From JAEUIT01 sp044220875 (GTDB taxonomy: Bacteria > Planctomycetota > Phycisphaerae > Phycisphaerales > SM1A02): 64,000 nt of DNA. The position numbers and the translations under genes are program-made. The stretch covers positions 1 through 64,000 of the forward strand of contig JBGAQH010000009.1 in NCBI GenBank assembly GCA_044220875.1. Reading direction: 5' to 3'. Shown here one piece after another: positions 1-9,517 of this stretch. Position 1 is the first letter of the stretch. Every line of letters begins with the position of its first letter. The notes beneath the pieces were generated by a model. That model made no database searches. It was not told the DNA's origin and worked only from the letters and a program-made list of their open reading frames with translations.

Positions 1-523
1 GGACCTGTACTACCGGCTGGCCGCGTTTTCGCTGAAAATCCCGCCGCTGAGGCATCGAACGACCGACATCCCCGCCATCGCGGACCACCTGCTCGCCCGG
101 ATTAATGCCGACTTCGCCAAGGCCGAGCCCGGCTACCAAGACAAACGGCTTTCTGTGAGCACAAAGAGGTTTCTCTGCCAGCAGGCCTGGCCGGGGAATG
201 TACGACAACTCCAGAATGTCCTCCTCCAGGCGGCAGTGATGATTGATGGTCCCTCGATTGAACCACGAGACATCGAGGCGGGGCTGTCAGACTCTGCACG
301 CGGCGATCGCCTGCGCGGTGCGGATTTGCCTATCGGCGAGGGTTTTTCGCTCACAAAGCACCTCGAAGAAGTCCAGCGGCGCTATTTGGCCCGCGCCATG
401 CAGGAGGCGAACGGCAAGAAGACCGTGGCTGCCAAGCTCCTCGGCTATCCCAGCTACCAGACGCTTGCGGCTCAGCTCGAACGTCTAAAGGTAGATTGGG
501 ACGAGGGAATAAGCGGCGTCTAG
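1..523 (+). CDS. Sigma-54-dependent transcriptional activator, C-terminal part (5' truncated by the window)
   Basis: The frame is open from base 2 to the TAG at 521-523. It reads the end of a bacterial enhancer-binding AAA+ domain: the DLYYRLAAFSLKIPPLRHR segment with its arginine-finger and sensor surroundings, then the sensor II motif WPGNVRQLQN. A short C-terminal helix-turn-helix of Fis type follows (KKTVAAKLLGYPSYQTLAAQL). Such proteins use ATP hydrolysis to open promoters bound by sigma-54 RNA polymerase. The N-terminal sensor domain and the GAFTGA loop lie upstream of the window, so the signal it detects is unknown. A consensus sigma-54 promoter begins 14 bases after the stop codon and points into the next gene, so this is very likely the dedicated activator of the operon that follows. 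Confidence 0.93.
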   Translation, partial: DLYYRLAAFSLKIPPLRHRTTDIPAIADHLLARINADFAKAEPGYQDKRLSVSTKRFLCQQAWPGNVRQLQNVLLQAAVMIDGPSIEPRDIEAGLSDSARGDRLRGADLPIGEGFSLTKHLEEVQRRYLARAMQEANGKKTVAAKLLGYPSYQTLAAQLERLKVDWDEGISGV

Positions 524-536
524 GGAGGCCTTACCG

Positions 537-554
537 TTGGCACGCAGCTTGCAA
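537..554 (+). promoter_or_regulatory. Sigma-54 (-24/-12) promoter of the restriction/defence operon
   Basis: TTGGCACG, four bases, then TTGCA matches the sigma-54 consensus. GG is at 539-540 and GC at 551-552 with exactly 10 bases between them, which predicts transcription starting near base 564. The promoter lies between the activator gene and the HsdR gene. It also argues that HsdR starts at the ATG at 583, because an earlier in-frame start would lie upstream of the promoter. GGAAGG at 565-570 may serve as ribosome-binding site. Confidence 0.88.
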
Positions 555-582
555 TAGGGTCACTGGAAGGATCAGAACCACG

Positions 583-2871
583 ATGAGCCGGAATGAAAGC
601 ACAACCCGAAAGGAACTCATCGAGCCGGCGCTTACGTCGGCTGGATGGGCTTGGACGTCGGACGTCCAGATTGGTCCCGGACGGGTCAACATCACCGGCG
701 ATTCGATGTACGACGAGTCGCAGAGCATCATCGCCGACTATGTGCTTCGCTGCCGCCAGCTCCCGCTGGCCGTGCTCGAAGCAAAGGCAGAGCTGGAATC
801 GGCTGCCGATGGAATCCAACAGGGATCGCGGTATGCCCGCCGCCTTGGGATTCGGTTCACAATCGCCACGAACGGCCGGGAGTATCTGCTCACCGACACC
901 GAATCCGGCGATCTCGAAACTCTGTCCGCACCGCCAACGCCGGCGCAGATTCTCCACAAGCTCGGAATCGATATCGACTGGGACCGCTGGGCACCGGCCC
1001 TGGAGACTCCGTGGCACATTGACCAGGTGACGCGGAAGAACGTTCGGCCTTACCAGGAGATGGCCATTACCAAGGTCATCTGCGCATTCGCGTCGGGTCG
1101 CCGTCGCGCTCTGTTGCTCATGGCGACCGGCACCGGCAAGACCTTCACGGTCTTTCAACTGGTCTGGAAGCTCGCGCAGAGTGGCGTTCTCCCGAAGGGA
1201 CGGGTGCTGTTCCTGACTGATCGGAACTCCCTGAAGGATCAGGCGTACCGAGCGTTCGCCTCGTTTGCCGCGGACGAGCGGGTCGTGATCGACAAGGACA
1301 CCGTCTCCGCGGGTCGTCACCGCATTGGCAAGGTGTTCTTCGCGAACTACCAGAACCTCGACGAGGAACTCGACGGCAAGAAGCTCTTCGAGCACTACGA
1401 GCCCGGTTTCTTTGACCTCGTCATCGTCGACGAGTGCCACCGGTCAGGCTTTGGCGACTGGTTCGGCGTGTTTGAGCACTTCAAGTCCGCGTACCAGCTT
1501 GGTCTCACCGCCACGCCTCGCGAACTCGACCAGCAGGGCGTCCCCCTGACCGACGAGGAGAAGCGGCGCGACACGTACGAGTATTTCGGCGATCCGATCT
1601 ACACGTATTCGCTTCGGCAGGCAATCGAAGATGGCTATCTCGTGCCGTACCTGCTCGAGGAGCGGGTGACAAACTTGGACGCCGCGGGCTTCACCGCGCC
1701 AGATGGCAAGACGTACGACACCGCGAACTTCGAGCGGGACATCCGCATGCCGGACCGCACGAAGTTCATCGCGGAGGATCTCTGGGCCTTGCTCGGGCAG
1801 TACGCTCTGCGCGATGAGAAGACGATCGTCTTCTGTGTGGACGACACGCACGCGGCGTTCATGGCCCAGGAACTTCGGCGTGTTTCGGGCGATCCCGATT
1901 ACGCGGCCCGCATTACGCGCTCCGAGCGCAACTCGCACATGCTGGAGCGGACGTTTGCCGAGGTTGGTCGCGCCAAGCCGCGCGTGGCCGTCACCGTCGA
2001 CCTGCTGACCACTGGGTTTGATGCGCCCGATGTCAAGAACATCGTGTTCGCCAGGCCGATCAAGAGCAGCATCCTGTACAAGCAGATGAAGGGCCGCGGC
2101 ACACGCCTGTGCGAGGACATCGACAAGCGGTACTTCACGATCTTCGATTACGTCGGGGCCGCGTCGCTCGAAGATGCCGAGTTCGACGGCCATCCTGCAA
2201 ACGTGCAGAAGAGCAAGGCGGCTTCCAAGAAGAAGCCTTCAACGACCACGCCCACCGAGAAGCCGATCGGCAATGGCGCGACCCTCTTCCTGTCCGCATC
2301 AGAGCGGTACGTCTGCTTGGCCGACGGGCGCAAGATCCCGTTTGACGACTACATCCAGCAGTCGAAGGCGATCATTCGCAAGATCGCTCCCAGTTCAGTG
2401 GCAGACCTGCTGAAGCTCTGGGTTGATCGCTCGACCCGGCGCGATATCCGGGCAGAACTCGTGGATCAAGACATCCACCTCGCCGCATTCCGTCACTTTC
2501 TCGACTTGGAGGAGACCGACGATGTCGACATCCTCTCCAAAGTCGGGTTCGACCTTCCCCGCGTGCCGGCACGCCACGACCGAGTCGTCCGCTTCTGGGA
2601 CCAGGATTCCCCGTGGCTGATCCGCAATCTTGGCGAGGACGCCGTCCCGGAGCCCGAGCGCTTCAAGTCCAAGGTTTGGGCAACCAGCCTTGATCATTAC
2701 GCGCTCTTCGGAATCGATGATCTGGAGAAGGGTGCCACCTACAGCGCCCCGCAGTTCGTCGAGCAGTTCGGCAGTTTCAGCAGTCTCCTGGCTCGCTACG
2801 GCGGAGCCGCAGCCCTCAAGGCGGACCTTGAGGCTGTCAAGCAGCACCTGTATGTCCCCATGATCGCGTGA
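583..2871 (+). CDS. hsdR: Type I restriction endonuclease subunit R (HsdR, EcoEI-like)
   Basis: A 762-residue motor and nuclease subunit of a type I restriction enzyme. Numbered from the ATG at 583, the N-terminal HSDR_N nuclease fold shows Asp52 followed by Glu66-Ala-Lys68, a PD-(D/E)xK-type site. The SF2 translocase has a Walker A motif GTGKT with Lys186, a DECH box at 283-286, LGLTATPRE as motif III and QMKGRGTRL as motif VI. The C-terminal region resembles the EcoEI R-subunit C-terminal domain. The length is typical for the shorter EcoEI-like HsdR group. It is the first gene after the sigma-54 promoter and ends 13 bases before hsdM. In the family, ATP-driven translocation from an unmodified site ends in double-strand cleavage. 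No key residue appears to be missing, so the enzyme is probably active. Confidence 0.93.
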   Translation: MSRNESTTRKELIEPALTSAGWAWTSDVQIGPGRVNITGDSMYDESQSIIADYVLRCRQLPLAVLEAKAELESAADGIQQGSRYARRLGIRFTIATNGREYLLTDTESGDLETLSAPPTPAQILHKLGIDIDWDRWAPALETPWHIDQVTRKNVRPYQEMAITKVICAFASGRRRALLLMATGTGKTFTVFQLVWKLAQSGVLPKGRVLFLTDRNSLKDQAYRAFASFAADERVVIDKDTVSAGRHRIGKVFFANYQNLDEELDGKKLFEHYEPGFFDLVIVDECHRSGFGDWFGVFEHFKSAYQLGLTATPRELDQQGVPLTDEEKRRDTYEYFGDPIYTYSLRQAIEDGYLVPYLLEERVTNLDAAGFTAPDGKTYDTANFERDIRMPDRTKFIAEDLWALLGQYALRDEKTIVFCVDDTHAAFMAQELRRVSGDPDYAARITRSERNSHMLERTFAEVGRAKPRVAVTVDLLTTGFDAPDVKNIVFARPIKSSILYKQMKGRGTRLCEDIDKRYFTIFDYVGAASLEDAEFDGHPANVQKSKAASKKKPSTTTPTEKPIGNGATLFLSASERYVCLADGRKIPFDDYIQQSKAIIRKIAPSSVADLLKLWVDRSTRRDIRAELVDQDIHLAAFRHFLDLEETDDVDILSKVGFDLPRVPARHDRVVRFWDQDSPWLIRNLGEDAVPEPERFKSKVWATSLDHYALFGIDDLEKGATYSAPQFVEQFGSFSSLLARYGGAAALKADLEAVKQHLYVPMIA

Positions 2872-2884
2872 GAGAAGGATCTCG

Positions 2885-4387
2885 ATGCCCCCAGTCGCCC
2901 CCGCCAAAAAGAATGGTTCGCTTGAGCACCGCCGCCAAGAGGTTCAGCAGGCCGTCAAAAACGCTTGTGACCAGCTGAACAGCGACGGCGTCAACGCACG
3001 CGACTACGTCGAGCAGTTGGCGTGGCTCTTCTTCCTGAAGGCGTTCGACGAAACTGAGAGCAGGCTCGAGGAGGAAGCGGCGTTCGAGGGCGAGACCTAC
3101 AAGCGCCGTCTTCGCGGCGAGTTCCGCTGGTCCGCTTGGGCATCGCTCACCGACAAGCCCGACGACATGCTCAAGTTCGTCAACGGTCCCCTTTGGGACA
3201 AGCTGACGGGGACAGGCAAGGACGGAATCGGCGATGACGCTGTTGGCGATAGATTCCGCCGCATCTTCACCTCCGTGCGGAATCACTCACGGCGTGGCGC
3301 GGCGTTCGCTCGGACCGTGGAGCAGGTGAACCGCCTCCACTTCAGCGATGAGTCGGATGTCATCGTGCTGTCGGAGTTGTACGAGAATCTGCTCAAGCAG
3401 GTGGCTGCGGACTCGGCCGGATACGCGGGGGAGTTCTACACCCAGCGGCACATCATCCGCGCGATGGTACAGGTGGTGAAGCCAGGAAAGCAGGACCGGG
3501 TGTACGACCCCGGGTTCGGCACTGCTGGCTTTCTTGGGGAAGCCGCAGAGTACATTCGCAAGAACTCCGGGCGGCTGAGCGACAGCGACCTGAAACGTCT
3601 CCAGAACGAGACTTTCTTTGGTGTCGAACTGAAGCCCCTCACGTACCTGCTCGGCACCATGAACATGCTGCTTCACCGCATCGAAGGTGCGCGTCTGGAA
3701 ATGGCGAACACTCTTGAGCTGCACAGCGCCAATGTGCCGGAGAAGAACAAGTACAGCGTCATTCTCTCAAATCCGCCGTATGGCGGCAAGATGTCACGCG
3801 AGCTGCAGACCAACTTCACGGTCCAGTCCGGGTCCACTGAAGTTTTGTTCCTCCAGCACATCATGGCAAATCTGGCCAAAGGCGGACGTGCCGCGGTCAT
3901 CGTTCCGGAGGGGGTGCTTTTCAGAGGCGGGCCAGATGCCAAAGTGAGGAAGAAGCTGCTCGATGAGTTCGACCTTCATACGGTCCTCTCGCTCCCCGCT
4001 GGCTGCTTCCTCCCATACACGGGAGTCAAGACAAACATCGTGTTTTTCGACCGTCGCTCAGATGGCAACGGCACCAAGAGCGTCTGGTTTTACGAACTCA
4101 CAAATGATGGCTTCGAGCTGAAGCAGACGAGGCGGCCGATCGTCGGCGAGCAGATATCTGATTTCTTGGCCAAATGGCCCAAGCGGGCTGCTGGCGAGAA
4201 CTCATGGAGCATCGAGATCAAGGAGCTCCACGCTCATGGGGATGACCTGTCTGCACGGAACCCAAATCGAAAAGACGCCTACGAGCACAAGGCTGCTGCA
4301 GATATCGTTCGGTCAATCAAGGCCAAGGAAGAGCGAGTCACCGCACTGTTGAGCGAGCTACAAGCGATTCTGGAGGACACTGAATGA
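2885..4387 (+). CDS. hsdM: Type I DNA methyltransferase subunit M (HsdM)
   Basis: A 500-residue N6-adenine methyltransferase. An HsdM_N helical domain comes first (residues about 10-150). The SAM-binding motif I starts at Tyr207-Asp208 (YDPGFGTAGF, somewhat divergent from the usual DPACGTGG). The catalytic motif IV is an intact Asn296-Pro-Pro-Tyr. GAGAAGG stands 7 bases before the ATG. The stop overlaps the hsdS start as ATGA, which implies translational coupling. The segment PEGVLFRGGPDAKVRKKLL and its surroundings are closely mirrored in the larger fusion protein two genes downstream, so the two methylase domains look like duplicates. With HsdS it should methylate the recognition site and protect host DNA. 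Confidence 0.94.
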   Translation: MPPVAPAKKNGSLEHRRQEVQQAVKNACDQLNSDGVNARDYVEQLAWLFFLKAFDETESRLEEEAAFEGETYKRRLRGEFRWSAWASLTDKPDDMLKFVNGPLWDKLTGTGKDGIGDDAVGDRFRRIFTSVRNHSRRGAAFARTVEQVNRLHFSDESDVIVLSELYENLLKQVAADSAGYAGEFYTQRHIIRAMVQVVKPGKQDRVYDPGFGTAGFLGEAAEYIRKNSGRLSDSDLKRLQNETFFGVELKPLTYLLGTMNMLLHRIEGARLEMANTLELHSANVPEKNKYSVILSNPPYGGKMSRELQTNFTVQSGSTEVLFLQHIMANLAKGGRAAVIVPEGVLFRGGPDAKVRKKLLDEFDLHTVLSLPAGCFLPYTGVKTNIVFFDRRSDGNGTKSVWFYELTNDGFELKQTRRPIVGEQISDFLAKWPKRAAGENSWSIEIKELHAHGDDLSARNPNRKDAYEHKAAADIVRSIKAKEERVTALLSELQAILEDTE

Positions 4388-5571
4388 GAGTGCCCCTCTC
4401 CGAATGGCGGCCGGTCACACTGGGTGAATTGGCGCAGTACATCAATGGCCGTGCGTTTGCTCCCTCGGATTGGAGTACCAGCGGACGGCCCATCATCCGC
4501 ATCCAGAATCTCACGAATCCGGATGCCCCCTTTAACCACTTCAATGCCGAAGTAGATCCAAGACACCTCGTCTCTGATGGCGACCTTTTGATTTCGTGGT
4601 CAGCCACGCTGGGCGCGTTTATCTGGGATCGAGGCAACGCTGTGCTGAATCAGCACATTTTCAAGGTGCAGCCAAGAGCCGAGTTCGTTGACAAGCAGTT
4701 TCTGTATTACTTGGTGCAGCACAAACTCGCTGAAATGGGCGAACGCACCCATGGTTCGACAATGAAGCACATTACCAAAGGAAAATTCGAGTCTCTCACG
4801 GCGCAACTCCCGCCGTTGGCTGAACAACGGCGGATTGCGTCGAGCCTTGACGACATCGTGTCTCGAATCGAAGAGGTGTCCCGCCTGAGTTCTGAATCCA
4901 TGCAAGATGCCAGGCAGCTAGATACCGCTGTGTTTGCAGACTTCGTCGAGCAAGTAGAAGGGGGACGCCACGCTCAGGTGGAGCATGTCCCGTTGGGCCA
5001 GCTAATCACGAGTGCCCAATATGGAAGTTCCCAGCGTGCCAATCCAGATCCTAAGGGTACTCCAATCCTCAGGATGGGGAACATTCGTGACGGCTATCTC
5101 GATGTGTCGGGTCTGAAGCACGTAACGCTTTCGGCGCCTGATTTGGCAAAGTACCGGCTCAACGAGGGAGACATCCTTTTCAACCGCACCAATAGCCTAG
5201 AGCTTGTCGGCAAGGCCGCCACGGTCTCGGGGCTATCCGGAGATTGGGTGTTCGCGTCATATCTGATTCGACTCGTTGTCGATCGGCGGCGTGTGGTGCC
5301 GGAGTTCGTGACTGCAGCCATCAATAGCCGCCTAGGTCGGCGTTTCGTTCACGCGAACGCCCGTCGTGCGATCGGGATGGTCAATATCAACGCGCAGCAG
5401 ATTCAGCGGTTCGTGATTCCGCTTCCGCCACTGCATATCCAAGCGTTGATCGTTGACAAGATACGTCGCGCACGCGAGCTTACCTCCGCCCTGCGTGACG
5501 AGTTGTCCGCTCGGCCGATTGAGTACCTTCCGGGGTCCATACTTCAACGCGCATTTGCAGGTGAGCTTTGA
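4384..5571 (+). CDS. hsdS: Type I restriction-modification specificity subunit (HsdS)
   Basis: A 395-residue specificity subunit with two target-recognition domains, roughly residues 5-150 and 195-370. Each is followed by a conserved helix that starts near a PLPPL or LPPLAEQRRI motif (LPPLAEQRRIASSLDDI and IPLPPLHIQALIVDKI), the usual TRD-spacer architecture. It determines the bipartite DNA target of the HsdM/HsdR complex. The ATG overlaps the hsdM stop codon by 4 bases. The TRDs give no clue to the target sequence from reading alone. An 85-base gap separates it from the next gene. Confidence 0.93.
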   Translation: MRVPLSEWRPVTLGELAQYINGRAFAPSDWSTSGRPIIRIQNLTNPDAPFNHFNAEVDPRHLVSDGDLLISWSATLGAFIWDRGNAVLNQHIFKVQPRAEFVDKQFLYYLVQHKLAEMGERTHGSTMKHITKGKFESLTAQLPPLAEQRRIASSLDDIVSRIEEVSRLSSESMQDARQLDTAVFADFVEQVEGGRHAQVEHVPLGQLITSAQYGSSQRANPDPKGTPILRMGNIRDGYLDVSGLKHVTLSAPDLAKYRLNEGDILFNRTNSLELVGKAATVSGLSGDWVFASYLIRLVVDRRRVVPEFVTAAINSRLGRRFVHANARRAIGMVNINAQQIQRFVIPLPPLHIQALIVDKIRRARELTSALRDELSARPIEYLPGSILQRAFAGEL

Positions 5572-5656
5572 GCAACTGCATGTGCAATGCGACGGTCGCG
5601 GGGCAGTCCAGTGCGGGGAATGTCATGAGCTGGCCATTGTCCTGGAATCCAACTGA

Positions 5657-8600
5657 ATGAACGAGGCCTGGCCAACCAACGCGATGACATCGCTCGAAGA
5701 ACTCCGCCGGCAAGGCCGGTGGATCAAGGGCATCGAGTTCTCCCCTGAGGATGTCGGTCTCCTCGCGCTCCTGCTGTATCTCCGTTGGCTCGACCACGAC
5801 GAAGCTGAACGCGAGGCAATTGCCTCGTTTGACGATGCGCACTTTGAGCGCAGGATGCCTCGGATCCTGAGGTGGGAGGCATGGCGTCATTTCAGAGGCG
5901 AGAAGCTGTGGGAGTTCGTGCAGCACACCGTCCCCGATGGCGCATCGAGCGGCTTGGGTCGACTTCCCCGGCGCTTGGACACGCTCTTCGCGGGCACGTT
6001 CTTCGCCGCGAAAGGTTCGTCGCCGGCGATCTTGGATCGATTCGTCGACTGGGTCGGGGAACTGGACTTCAGCACCAGGACGGGTAATGACCGCGCCTCA
6101 GCGATCTTGGAGCTCGCGATCGACCGCTGCACTAAGCGGCGGGAGTTTGGGCAGTATTCGACGCCGCGGCGGATCGTCGATCTGATCGTTGAGTTCGCCG
6201 ACCCCAAAGCCGGGGAGCGCATTTACGACCCATGCTTCGGGATGGGCGGACTGCTGGTGGCATGTGGCCGGCGCATTTTGCAGTCCACCAAACGGATACG
6301 CGTGCCGGAGTGGGAACGCGTGCGATCCGACAGCCTGTTCGGCGTCGAGATCAATCCTCTGGCGTTCCTCATCGGTGCCACGCGCGTCGCGCTTGCCGGC
6401 ATCCCCGAGGCCGGTCTTGAACTCGGTGACGCGCTCGAACGGCCGACCGGCAAGTCGGCCGGCGCTGGCTTCGATTGCATCGTTTCAGTGCCCCCGTGGG
6501 GACGCCGTTCCGACGTGCTGCCGGAGCGGACCGGGCTCCCGGTGCCATCTGGCGACCTGGCCAATCAGTTCCTGCAGCACATCATGGCTTCGATGAGGCC
6601 CGGCGGCCGCGCTGTTGTCGCGCTGCCAGAGGGCGTTTTGTTCCGATCAGGGCCAGACCGCCAGGTGCGCAAGCGCCTGCTCACGGAGTTCGACGTCGAG
6701 GGGGTCATCGGCCTCCCCGAAGGCGCATTTGCCCCACTGACCAGCATCCGCACGAGCCTGCTGCTGTTTCGTCGAGCGCCGAGCCGCAAGACGGTGCGAT
6801 TCCTGTCGGTCCCTGCTTCGCGTCCCGAAGTGATCGGCGAGTTCGCCGCCCTGAAGAACGAGGAGATGGTGGCGCAGTTCCGGAGCGGGTCTGGAGCCGA
6901 CACCTGGGACCGGACTGTCGAAGACCTCGTCCGCCACGATTGCGAACTGGTGGCCCGCCGATCCGGCGACGAGGAGTTGACCACATTCCTCGATTCTGTG
7001 AGGCGGGAGCTTCCCGCATCTCGAATTGTCTCCCTCCGCGAAGTCGCCGATGTTCGCGCCGGTGTGTCATATCAGCGTGACCGGGTGACCGACGTGCCTG
7101 GGGGCGATCCAGCGGCGAGCCGGGGTCTCATTCGCGTTGCGGACCTCGTCGAGGGTCGCATCCGACCGCCGACCATGTTTATGGACTTGGCCGTCACAGG
7201 CGAGCTGGACGAACGCGCCGTGCTCAAGGCGGGTGACATCGTCGCTTCGATCTCAGGCTCGGTCGGCAAGATCGCGGCCGTCGACGTGCACTCGCAGGGG
7301 TTTGTGGCATCAAAGAGCATTGCGGTTATCCGCCCACACAGCACCATCGGTGTCGGTTTCCTTGCTGCCTTGCTGGCGTCGGAGCCATACCAGGCATGGA
7401 TGAAAGGGCATGCTCGTGGTGTTTCCATTCAGCACCTTTCGCCTCGACTACTCGCGGAACTTCCGATTCCGATGGTTCCGCCGGCGGTGCAGCAGCAAAT
7501 GGCCGCATCGTCGCGGCGATCATTGGCGGAGCTCATTTCTGTCGTCCGTAGGCCCTCGGCCGTAGACCAGCAGCTTGAGCAGTTGTGGGAGGAGGTTCGA
7601 TCGATCGATCGGTCCTCGTCTGACCCGATTCCGGTGTTGCGCCGCTGGTCTGAGCTCCTTAGGCACTGGAGAAACCAGACGGTTCACGGAGAGCGGCCTG
7701 CGGACCAGCCCGTTCGAGAGTGGCTGCTTCGCACATCGGACGCACTGCGCCCGCTGGCTGACACCGACCGGCTGAAGTCTGGCACGTCGTGGGTCGCCCT
7801 GCTCCAAGCTGTGCGGTCGAGCCTCGATACCCGCGATGACCACCTGACCAAGTGGCTCGCGAGCACGTCGTTCCAGTGGAGGGAAGTTGACGATCGGCTG
7901 CGCTCCCGTGTGAGGGAGGCGCTTGCCGCCATGTACGGCGAGGTGCGGCTTGAGTTCAAGCTGCAGCCCAATCCATACGTGGTTGGTTCCCCGGACGGAG
8001 TGTGGCTGCTCGTACAGAACCGCTCATCGCTGCCCGTGCGGGAGCTTGAGATCGAGACCAGTCCGCAGGCGGGAGAGGTCATGCTTCCCCTGCTCGCGGA
8101 GCAGGCCGAACAAGCCGTACCGCTCGAGTTCGCACTGCCGCTCGTTCCGGGGCCGTTGCCTTTGCACATCACATGGCGGGCCACGGCCTTGGATGGCAAG
8201 GTGCATGAAGGGAGAACCTCGCTCGTTCTGGACGTGCAGCCCGACTCGTCCGACACCCAGCCGCGTGACATTGGCACCAACCCCTACATCGTCGGCCCGA
8301 TCGTTGACCGCGATGAGATGTTCTTCGGGCGTGGTCCACTGGTTGACCGAGTGCGCCGTCAGGTGAACTCGCCGAATCGCCAGACGGTCATCCTCTTGGA
8401 GGGCAATCGCCGGAGCGGCAAATCGTCTGTTCTGCGCCGGCTTCAGTCCCCGGAGATGCTGTCCGATTGGCTCGTGGTTCCTTGCCAGTTTCAGGGGGGC
8501 GAGGGTGACCCGACCAAACCAGGTCTGCCCACTAGAGAAGTGTTTCGCCTCGTTGCAAGGGACATTGGCCTCGCGGCCATGAAGAGCGGCGTGGAAGTCT

Positions 8601-9517
8601 GGCCTCACGGCGTCGCTGCTCGTGAACCCGGAACCTCCTTTGATCTCGCCTTCAAGCGAGCGCTCGATCGTGTGATTGGTAGCGACCAGCCGTTCCAGGA
8701 TTTCGAGCAGTACGTCAAGCAGGTGCTTGTCGCGATGAAGCCGAAGCGACTGTTGCTCTTGCTCGATGAGTTCGACAAGCTGCAGGAGGGTATCGACAGC
8801 GGTGTCACAAGCCCCCAAGTACCGGAGAACCTCCGATACCTGCTGCAGTCCCACCCTGAAATCTCGGCGGTGTTCAGTTATTCGCGGCTCATGGGCAGGC
8901 TACGGCGGCACTACTGGTCGATTCTCTTCGGCATGGGCATCCCGATGCCAGTGGGCGCATTGGATCCTGCCGATGCTGCACGACTGGTTGAGGAGCCCGT
9001 GAAGGGGCGAGTGCGCTTCACAGCGGGTGCCCGGGACATGGTGGTCTCGGAGTGCGCATGTCAGCCATTCCTTATACAGAGTGTGTGCAGTGAGCTGTTT
9101 GACAGCCTTGCGGCAGAAGGCGGCCGACTCGTTGACGAGAAGCTGGCACGCAGGGTATTGGACCAGGTCGCAGAGCGGAGCGAGCATTTTTCCACCCTTT
9201 GGGACGCGGCCGGCACGGAGCGCCGTCGCCTGTTGATCGCGCTGTGCGAGAGCCTCGCTCAAGGACCGGACCCCGTCACATTGGAACTGCTGGAGGCCAA
9301 GCTTGCCGAGCAACGCATTCCCTTGCCCAAGAGTGACAGCCTCGGCGAGGATCTGGATGTCCTCCGGCAGCTCGAGGTTGTGTCGCTAAATCGGACGCCG
9401 CAGGGCTCGGTGTATCGCCTGCTCGTACCCTTGATGGCTGCTTGGGTCCGAAACAACGTGGACGTTGCTGACCAGATGCGGCGTGCCTCTCGGGAGGCTG
9501 TGGAGAAGCTTCAGTGA
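5657..9517 (+). CDS. HsdM-like / specificity-like / P-loop ATPase triple fusion with degenerate methylase motif IV
   Basis: This 1286-residue protein combines three modules. Residues about 1-440 are an HsdM paralogue with motif I YDPCFGMGGLL near residue 190 and PEGVLFRSGPDRQVRKRLL in the same place as in the neighbouring HsdM. Its motif IV is SVPPWG, with Val278 where the catalytic Asn or Asp should be, so methylation activity is doubtful. Residues about 455-630 resemble one HsdS target-recognition domain. After a linker comes a C-terminal ATPase with Walker A GNRRSGKSS near 916-924 and Walker B LLLLLDEFDK near 1033-1042, of ORC/STAND-like appearance. It ends in a GTGA overlap with the next ATPase gene. 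I infer a DNA-binding sensor or regulator in the defence complex rather than a working methylase. The domain calls are firm; the role is inference. Confidence 0.85.
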   Translation: MNEAWPTNAMTSLEELRRQGRWIKGIEFSPEDVGLLALLLYLRWLDHDEAEREAIASFDDAHFERRMPRILRWEAWRHFRGEKLWEFVQHTVPDGASSGLGRLPRRLDTLFAGTFFAAKGSSPAILDRFVDWVGELDFSTRTGNDRASAILELAIDRCTKRREFGQYSTPRRIVDLIVEFADPKAGERIYDPCFGMGGLLVACGRRILQSTKRIRVPEWERVRSDSLFGVEINPLAFLIGATRVALAGIPEAGLELGDALERPTGKSAGAGFDCIVSVPPWGRRSDVLPERTGLPVPSGDLANQFLQHIMASMRPGGRAVVALPEGVLFRSGPDRQVRKRLLTEFDVEGVIGLPEGAFAPLTSIRTSLLLFRRAPSRKTVRFLSVPASRPEVIGEFAALKNEEMVAQFRSGSGADTWDRTVEDLVRHDCELVARRSGDEELTTFLDSVRRELPASRIVSLREVADVRAGVSYQRDRVTDVPGGDPAASRGLIRVADLVEGRIRPPTMFMDLAVTGELDERAVLKAGDIVASISGSVGKIAAVDVHSQGFVASKSIAVIRPHSTIGVGFLAALLASEPYQAWMKGHARGVSIQHLSPRLLAELPIPMVPPAVQQQMAASSRRSLAELISVVRRPSAVDQQLEQLWEEVRSIDRSSSDPIPVLRRWSELLRHWRNQTVHGERPADQPVREWLLRTSDALRPLADTDRLKSGTSWVALLQAVRSSLDTRDDHLTKWLASTSFQWREVDDRLRSRVREALAAMYGEVRLEFKLQPNPYVVGSPDGVWLLVQNRSSLPVRELEIETSPQAGEVMLPLLAEQAEQAVPLEFALPLVPGPLPLHITWRATALDGKVHEGRTSLVLDVQPDSSDTQPRDIGTNPYIVGPIVDRDEMFFGRGPLVDRVRRQVNSPNRQTVILLEGNRRSGKSSVLRRLQSPEMLSDWLVVPCQFQGGEGDPTKPGLPTREVFRLVARDIGLAAMKSGVEVWPHGVAAREPGTSFDLAFKRALDRVIGSDQPFQDFEQYVKQVLVAMKPKRLLLLLDEFDKLQEGIDSGVTSPQVPENLRYLLQSHPEISAVFSYSRLMGRLRRHYWSILFGMGIPMPVGALDPADAARLVEEPVKGRVRFTAGARDMVVSECACQPFLIQSVCSELFDSLAAEGGRLVDEKLARRVLDQVAERSEHFSTLWDAAGTERRRLLIALCESLAQGPDPVTLELLEAKLAEQRIPLPKSDSLGEDLDVLRQLEVVSLNRTPQGSVYRLLVPLMAAWVRNNVDVADQMRRASREAVEKLQ

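Noticed and set aside
496..582. Longer N-terminus for the HsdR protein (in-frame start at 496)
   Set aside because: It would lie upstream of the sigma-54 promoter and overlap the activator gene. The extra 29 residues have unusual composition and no family similarity.
5657..9517. Reading the 1286-residue protein as a plain type I methylase with a long tail
   Set aside because: Motif IV lacks the catalytic residue, and the tail contains a full TRD-like region and a Walker A/B ATPase, so the simple call does not fit.
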